Assembly: GCA_044226785.1 (NCBI GenBank)
Contig: JBGAGK010000002.1
Coordinates: forward strand, 124,001 to 188,000
DNA from: TMP-86 sp039807285
GTDB taxonomy: Bacteria; Pseudomonadota; Gammaproteobacteria; Steroidobacterales; Steroidobacteraceae
Reading direction: 5' to 3'
DNA length: 64,000 bases
The translations under genes and the position numbers were made by a program. The notes below the pieces were generated by a model. The model saw only the letters and a list, made by a program, of their open reading frames with translations. It did no database searches and was not told the DNA's origin. Positions 60,113 to 64,000 of this stretch are shown piece after piece (position 1 is the first letter of the stretch; each line of letters opens with the position of its first letter).

Positions 60113-60682
60113 ATGAAGAAAGAGTATGGCACGCTGCGGCGCCGGACCTTGTTGACGCCGGTCTGGATCGCCGGGATGGGAGCCGTGATTGCGGCGGTTG
60201 CCCTGGCGGTTGCCGGATGGGTCTGGGTCACCGCCGGTTCCACGGTGGTGGTCCTGGTGCGTCATGCCGAAAAAATGACCGATGAAGGAAGCGATCCGCA
60301 CTTGAGCGCGGCGGGGCAGGCGCGTGCCGAACTGCTGGGGCGGATGTTCGGCAATGGCGCAGCGCTGGGCCGGCTCGATGCCATCTATGTCTCGCCCACG
60401 AGACGCAGTCACGAAACGGCGGCGCCGCTTGCAGCGCGGCTGCATCTGCCGCTGACGCAGGAACAGCAGGACGATCTGCGGGCGCTGGTGCATCGGGTCA
60501 TGCGCGAGCATGCCGGCGGACGCGTGCTGATCGTCGGACACAGCGATACAGTGCCGGACCTGGTGAAGGATTTTTCCGGCGAAGGGCCGGTGCCCGAGAT
60601 CGCCGACGACGAATTCGGCACGATGTACATCGTCGAAGTCCCCCGCCTGGGGCACGCCAATGTGCTGCGCCTGACGTATTGA
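60113..60682 (+). CDS. Histidine phosphatase family protein with N-terminal membrane helix
   Basis: Encodes 189 residues. A membrane helix spans about 18-42; the catalytic part has VVLVRHAEKMTDEGSDPHLS (RH motif), YVSPTRRSHETAAPLA and VLIVGHSDTVPDLV (second histidine). It resembles SixA-like and broad-specificity phosphatases, held at the periplasmic or cytosolic face. The ATG at 60113 has TATCAT seven bases before it at 60100-60105; an ATG at 60104 is the other choice. Overlaps the start of the divergent nucleotidyltransferase gene. Confidence 0.82.
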   Translation: MKKEYGTLRRRTLLTPVWIAGMGAVIAAVALAVAGWVWVTAGSTVVVLVRHAEKMTDEGSDPHLSAAGQARAELLGRMFGNGAALGRLDAIYVSPTRRSHETAAPLAARLHLPLTQEQQDDLRALVHRVMREHAGGRVLIVGHSDTVPDLVKDFSGEGPVPEIADDEFGTMYIVEVPRLGHANVLRLTY

Positions 60683-60759
60683 GGTGGAAGGGCAGTTCGG
60701 GGCCCTGGTGAATCGGCTCTCGGCAAGGCGCGGCGGGTCGTGTAAGATTCGGGCCGGTC

Positions 60760-60835
<76 letters not shown>

Positions 60836-60910
60836 ACCCACTCCTGGTTTCCATGGCGTTTGCCCAGCGGGTCTTGCGGGCCCGCTTGCTGGCTGCGTAT
60901 CCGTATCTGA

Positions 60911-61516
60911 TCAGGATCCGGCTGAGGTCGGGCCCCGGCCGCGTGCGGGCATCATGCGACGAAGCGTGTTGTCCTTCATGAAGTAATGATGGAACAGCGC
61001 GGCCAGCACGTGCAGGCCGATCAGATAGTAGCCAATGGTGCCGATGGTCTCGTGGATCTCCTCGAACTGTTCGCCGAGGTCCTTGTTCGGGGTGACCAGC
61101 GCCGGCAATTCCAGCCCGAAGAACGGAACTGGCTTGTCCTGTGCGCTCAGGGTCAGCCAGCCCAGCACCGGCATGACGATCAGGAACGCATACAGGGCAA
61201 GATGCATCCCTGCAGCCAGCAGATTCTGCCAGGCCGGCAGCGGCGGTACGACCGGTGGCGGCTTGAATGCAAATCGCAGGGCCAGTCGCAGGAAGACAAG
61301 GGCGAAGACGATCAACCCGGACATGAAATGCCATGCCTTCATGGCCTCGCGAGCATCGCTTCCCTTGGGATAGATGCCTCGAAGTTCGATCAGTGCGTAC
61401 ACGGCAATCAGCAGCAGGAAGGTCAGCCAGTGCAGGCTGATGGAAAGCGAGTGGTAGCGCTGGTCCGGGTCCGGGTTTCGTGCCTGCATGGTCATGGCCT
61501 CCATATTGCGGATCAT
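60911..61516 (-). CDS. cybB: Cytochrome b561 family protein
   Basis: Encodes up to 201 residues with four membrane helices; several ATG codons at the start (61516, 61504, 61489). The heme-ligand histidines are in ISLHWLTFLL, AWHFMSGLIVF, AGMHLALYAFL and YLIGLHVLAALFHHYF. It carries electrons from quinol in the inner membrane and has been linked to superoxide reduction in E. coli (CybB). Alone between tRNA-Ala and tRNA-Arg, on the minus strand. Confidence 0.9.
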   Translation of the reverse strand: MIRNMEAMTMQARNPDPDQRYHSLSISLHWLTFLLLIAVYALIELRGIYPKGSDAREAMKAWHFMSGLIVFALVFLRLALRFAFKPPPVVPPLPAWQNLLAAGMHLALYAFLIVMPVLGWLTLSAQDKPVPFFGLELPALVTPNKDLGEQFEEIHETIGTIGYYLIGLHVLAALFHHYFMKDNTLRRMMPARGRGPTSAGS

Positions 61517-61606
61517 TCATTGCTGCGTGGGCGATGGCAATCGTGAGGATCACCTACCGGACCGTGCTCATCGGATCCCGAGTGATGCAGCGATTGGGCC
61601 AATGCG

Positions 61607-61612
61607 TATAAT
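61607..61612 (+). promoter_or_regulatory. -10 box before tRNA-Arg
   Basis: TATAAT, about 95 bases before the mature tRNA-Arg, followed by a GC-rich stretch as usual for stable RNA promoters. A clear -35 at 17 bp is not seen. Confidence 0.45.
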
Positions 61613-61706
61613 TGCGCCCGTCGACAGCCCGCATGCGCGAGCAGGCGAATCTGCAGTGCATGCCGCGCCGGAATCGCGCCTTGGCTGGACCTCGAGTTGA
61701 CGCGGC

Positions 61707-61782
61707 GCCCCGGTAGCTCAGTGGATAGAGCGAATGCCTCCTAAGCGTTAGGTCGCAGGTTCGATTCCTGCCCGGGGCGCCA
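61707..61782 (+). tRNA. tRNA-Arg (anticodon CCT)
   Basis: 76 bases with encoded CCA: acceptor GCCCCGG/CCGGGGC, TA at positions 8-9, D-arm GCTCAGTGGATAGAGC, anticodon loop CTCCTAA with CCT at 61740-61742, T-arm GCAGGTTCGATTCCTGC. An AT-rich stretch with an imperfect hairpin (61790-61815) follows and probably ends transcription. Confidence 0.96.
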
Positions 61783-61856
61783 ATTCCAGTGTATATGTTG
61801 TTTTATTACAATATATTACGCTGAACATTTGATCTGAAATATCCAACGTCTCGGGC

Positions 61857-62456
61857 CTATTCCTTCAACACCGGCGCTCCCAGGGGGATCACTTCCCGCT
61901 TCCAGGTGGCATTGACCACTTCCGCAAAGGAAGTGAACAGGGCGATCCCGCCGGTCAGGATGCCAAGGTAGCCACCTGCGGATTTCCAGCCGGCTCCCAT
62001 CCCCAGGTCGGCACCGGCCAGCAGGAAGAAGGTGATCCACAGAAACAGGAAGATCGACCAGACCAGCCTGTTGGACCGGAAGGTCGCAATCCAGAGCCCG
62101 AAGGTGAACAGTCCCCACAGGAACAGCGTGACGCCCACGGTGGCCGCGTCGGGTGCATGAATCCAGCCGGCGCCCACGGTCCAGTTCAGGAGTGCCCACC
62201 ACCACCAGAACAACCCGTAAGAAGTGAACGCAACGCCACCAAAGGTGTTGCCGAGCCTGAACTCCAGCACGCCTGCGATGAGCTGCGCGACCCCGCCGTA
62301 GGCAAAGGCCAACGGAACCACGACCGCGACCATGGAGGCGGGGGTATCGCTCTTGAGAAGTCCTGCGTTGATCACGCTGAGAATTACCGTGGTGAGGCCG
62401 AAGCCAGCCAGACCAAGCGGAGCCGGATTGCCGGCGGGAGTCGAGCCATTTGCCAT
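61857..62456 (-). CDS. Acetate/succinate transporter, GPR1/FUN34/YaaH family
   Basis: Encodes 199 residues, six membrane helices. The family hallmark NPAPLGLAGFGLTT is near the N-terminus, and FGGVAFTSYGLFWW with ADLGMGAGWKSAGGYLGILTG follow; it resembles E. coli SatP. It moves acetate or succinate with protons. ATG at 62456 preceded by AGGAG; the frame goes further upstream without support. Neighbours are tRNA-Arg and the TetR gene. Confidence 0.93.
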   Translation of the reverse strand: MANGSTPAGNPAPLGLAGFGLTTVILSVINAGLLKSDTPASMVAVVVPLAFAYGGVAQLIAGVLEFRLGNTFGGVAFTSYGLFWWWWALLNWTVGAGWIHAPDAATVGVTLFLWGLFTFGLWIATFRSNRLVWSIFLFLWITFFLLAGADLGMGAGWKSAGGYLGILTGGIALFTSFAEVVNATWKREVIPLGAPVLKE

Positions 62457-62641
62457 TTTGATATTCTCCTGAGCTCGGGACAAACTGGTTGGAGACCGCA
62501 CGGGATTCTATAGCAGATCGACGAATTCGTGGGCTGCGACGGTACGGGACGGGATGGGCGACATGGAATGGGTTGGATCATGTCGTGGCAGGGGCCGCTC
62601 CCGTTGCGGGCGGGCGCGTGTGTCGACCCTTGGGCAAGGGA

Positions 62642-63259
62642 TCAGACTGCCTCGATATGCCGCCGGGCGAGCTCCCGGGTCAGCCGCTGCATGTCGGACA
62701 TGGACAAAGATCCTGGCGTGGGCTTTTCGGAAAACAGGCTGAATCCCTCCGTCATGGCCACCAGTTGAGAGGCCAGGTCCCGGCTTTGTCGGGGACTCAT
62801 GCGCGGGCAGGCCGCGGTGATGAAGTCGCTGACACGGCCGATCTGGAAGCCGTACATCTCGTGCATCATGCGACGTGCGAACCGGCTGTGCACGCTCAGC
62901 GCCCAGATGCCCAGGAATATATTGCGTGTCTCGGGCTTCCAGTTGTCTGCAACCAGGTAGTCGAGCAGCGCATACAGGCGGGCTTCGGCGGATCCACCGA
63001 TCTGGCGCTGGAGTTGCTCGTACTCAGCCTCGTACTGGTTCACCACGTATTCCAGCGTGGATGCGAGCAATGCGTGCAGGGTGGGGAAGCAGTATTGCAG
63101 TGCGCCGAGGCTGACCTTCGCTTCCTTGGCCACTCCGCGCGCGCTGAAGTCCGCGAACCCCTTGCGGATCAGCAGGCGGCGCGCCGCCTTCAGGATCTGC
63201 CGCGCCTTGGCCGAGTCTTCGCGTCCGCTGCGGCGGGTGGAAGTGAACTGGAATCGCAT
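62642..63259 (-). CDS. TetR family regulator
   Basis: Encodes 205 residues. The helix-turn-helix is at about 20-66: ILKAARRLLIRKGFADFSARGVAKEAKVSLGALQYCFP. The ligand-binding C-terminal part is not assignable. It is divergent from the Tat flavoprotein gene; a perfect palindrome at 63341-63358 is a probable binding site, so it is likely to repress that gene. Confidence 0.92.
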   Translation of the reverse strand: MRFQFTSTRRSGREDSAKARQILKAARRLLIRKGFADFSARGVAKEAKVSLGALQYCFPTLHALLASTLEYVVNQYEAEYEQLQRQIGGSAEARLYALLDYLVADNWKPETRNIFLGIWALSVHSRFARRMMHEMYGFQIGRVSDFITAACPRMSPRQSRDLASQLVAMTEGFSLFSEKPTPGSLSMSDMQRLTRELARRHIEAV

Positions 63260-63306
63260 GCCGGGCTCCTTGCTTGCGAGGCAGATGTTAGCGGGATTCT
63301 GGCGCC

Positions 63307-63336
63307 TTGACGATGCTCCTGCGCCGCCACTATAGT
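63307..63336 (+). promoter_or_regulatory. Promoter of the Tat flavoprotein gene
   Basis: TTGACG (63307-63312), 18 bp, TATAGT (63331-63336), predicted start near 63343, inside the palindrome at 63341-63358. Confidence 0.7.
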
Positions 63337-63340
63337 CCGC

Positions 63341-63358
63341 TCAAGTCACCTGACTTGA
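63341..63358. promoter_or_regulatory. Probable TetR operator
   Basis: TCAAGTCA-CC-TGACTTGA, a perfect 8-bp inverted repeat right after the -10 box and over the predicted start site. Its size and place fit a TetR-family operator. Confidence 0.7.
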
Positions 63359-63371
63359 AGCCGAGGATCGC

Positions 63372-64000
63372 ATGGAATCCTGTACTCGACGCGATTTCGT
63401 CGGTGGATCGCTCCTCGGCAGCGGCGCGGCGCTGTTGGGCATGGCCTCACCGCTGGTCGTGCGCGAGGCGCAAGCGCAGACGGTCGCCTCGAAGATGACC
63501 GGCCTGGGTCCCGACTGGACAGGCCCCGGAGGCATCGGAGATTACGCGAGATCCAACGGCAATACCCACGAAGTGGTCAATGCCGCGCACGGCGGCATCC
63601 GCAATCAGCAATGGGATGCGATGCTTCGTGCCGCCATCGACACCGGCGAGCACCCCGATGCCGTGATCGTGGGCACGGGGACGGCCGGACTGTCGGCCGC
63701 ATGGGCCCTGCGCCGGGAGCGTCCCGATGGAACGGTGCTTCTGTTCGACCAGCATCCGGTGTTTGGCGGCGAGGCCAAGCAGAATGAGTTCATGGTCGAC
63801 GGCTGCCATCTGACCGCGCCCCAGGGTGCCACAGGCATCGTGGTTCCTTTCGACAAGGCCAGAATGGCCGGCTTCTGGACCCATTTCGCGAGGGATCTGG
63901 GCTGGCCGGACGAGTTCGTGTTCCAGAAGCCAACCGGTCTTTCAGGGCCGCTCCTGGTCCCCGAGGATGCCTGGTCACCCATGCACGTGGCCTGGGAACG
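63372..64000 (+). CDS. Tat-exported FAD-dependent oxidoreductase, spermidine-dehydrogenase-like (runs off right edge)
   Basis: The first 209 codons of a larger gene. The twin-arginine signal TRRDFVGGSLLGSGAALLG shows export in folded form to the periplasm. From about 97 the FAD site AVIVGTGTAGLSAAWALRRE and VLLFDQHPVFGGEAKQNEF follow; the latter is like periplasmic spermidine dehydrogenase SpdH. The N-terminal extension (about 40-95) also fits that type. Substrate is not certain: related flavoproteins oxidise polyamines or other amines. Controlled probably by the divergent TetR gene. Confidence 0.85.
   Translation, partial: MESCTRRDFVGGSLLGSGAALLGMASPLVVREAQAQTVASKMTGLGPDWTGPGGIGDYARSNGNTHEVVNAAHGGIRNQQWDAMLRAAIDTGEHPDAVIVGTGTAGLSAAWALRRERPDGTVLLFDQHPVFGGEAKQNEFMVDGCHLTAPQGATGIVVPFDKARMAGFWTHFARDLGWPDEFVFQKPTGLSGPLLVPEDAWSPMHVAWE

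Overview
This is 64 kb of GC-rich chromosomal DNA from a gammaproteobacterium. The evidence is the conserved gene blocks: mfd/lolC-lolE-lolD; exbB-exbD-msbA-lpxK-ycaR-kdsB; rne divergent from rluC; maf divergent from rpmF-plsX-fabH; gspCDEF; clpS-clpA facing infA-aat; trxB divergent from ftsK-lolA-rarA-serS. The TonB-dependent receptor style, the Tat flavoprotein and the organisation fit a Steroidobacter/Nevskia/Xanthomonad-like lineage, but that placement is inference. Most of the window is core housekeeping. No insertion sequence, prophage or CRISPR array is visible.

Layout. 1-5.5 kb: the 5' part of mfd and a small exported protein on the minus strand, then the lipoprotein-release ABC transporter genes (lolC, lolE, lolD) and a DUF2062 membrane protein. 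5.5-12.7 kb: comEC with an apparently dead metallo-beta-lactamase domain, then a tightly overlapping envelope operon (exbB, exbD, msbA, lpxK, ycaR, kdsB) for lipid A and Kdo supply. 12.7-15.8 kb: a quinone oxidoreductase, an outer-membrane-like protein, a low-molecular-weight phosphatase and a DUF4184 membrane protein. 15.9-22.8 kb: RNase E with a roughly 360-nt leader, rluC, maf, then rpmF-plsX-fabH from a near-consensus promoter. 22.8-27 kb: an L,D-transpeptidase facing a murein lipoprotein ending in lysine, and a large TonB-dependent receptor. 27-34 kb: lexA with an SOS box over its own -10, a small acidic protein, and gspC-D-E-F, an incomplete type II secretion cluster.

34-40 kb: clpS, clpA and aat, the bacterial N-degron pathway, with infA, a FemAB-like acyltransferase and trxB. 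40-46.3 kb: ftsK, lolA, a VanZ-like gene, rarA, serS and a tRNA-Ser. Just downstream of that tRNA the last 18 tRNA bases plus 13 flanking bases are repeated 183 bp further on, enclosing a hairpin-rich segment and abutting a ParD antitoxin remnant; this is the clearest sign of past DNA transfer. 46.7-54 kb: a membrane protein, an M23 peptidase, an M61 peptidase, a rubrerythrin / Fe-S oxidoreductase / DUF3501 cluster and a lipoprotein. 54.2-54.7 kb: a fluoride riboswitch controlling crcB. 55-60.7 kb: a stand-alone EF-G paralogue, a CaCA-type exchanger, DgkA, a PAP2 phosphatase, a MobA-like nucleotidyltransferase and a SixA-like phosphatase. 60.7-64 kb: tRNA-Ala, cytochrome b561, tRNA-Arg, an acetate transporter, and a TetR regulator divergent from a Tat-exported flavoprotein that runs off the edge.

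Several genes work together: LolCDE and LolA move lipoproteins of the kind encoded at 23.8 kb; MsbA, LpxK and KdsB serve lipopolysaccharide; PlsX and FabH link fatty-acid and phospholipid synthesis, with DgkA recycling; ClpS, ClpA and Aat form one degradation route. Gene starts were chosen by homology, ribosome-binding sites and overlap; where two starts are plausible both are given.
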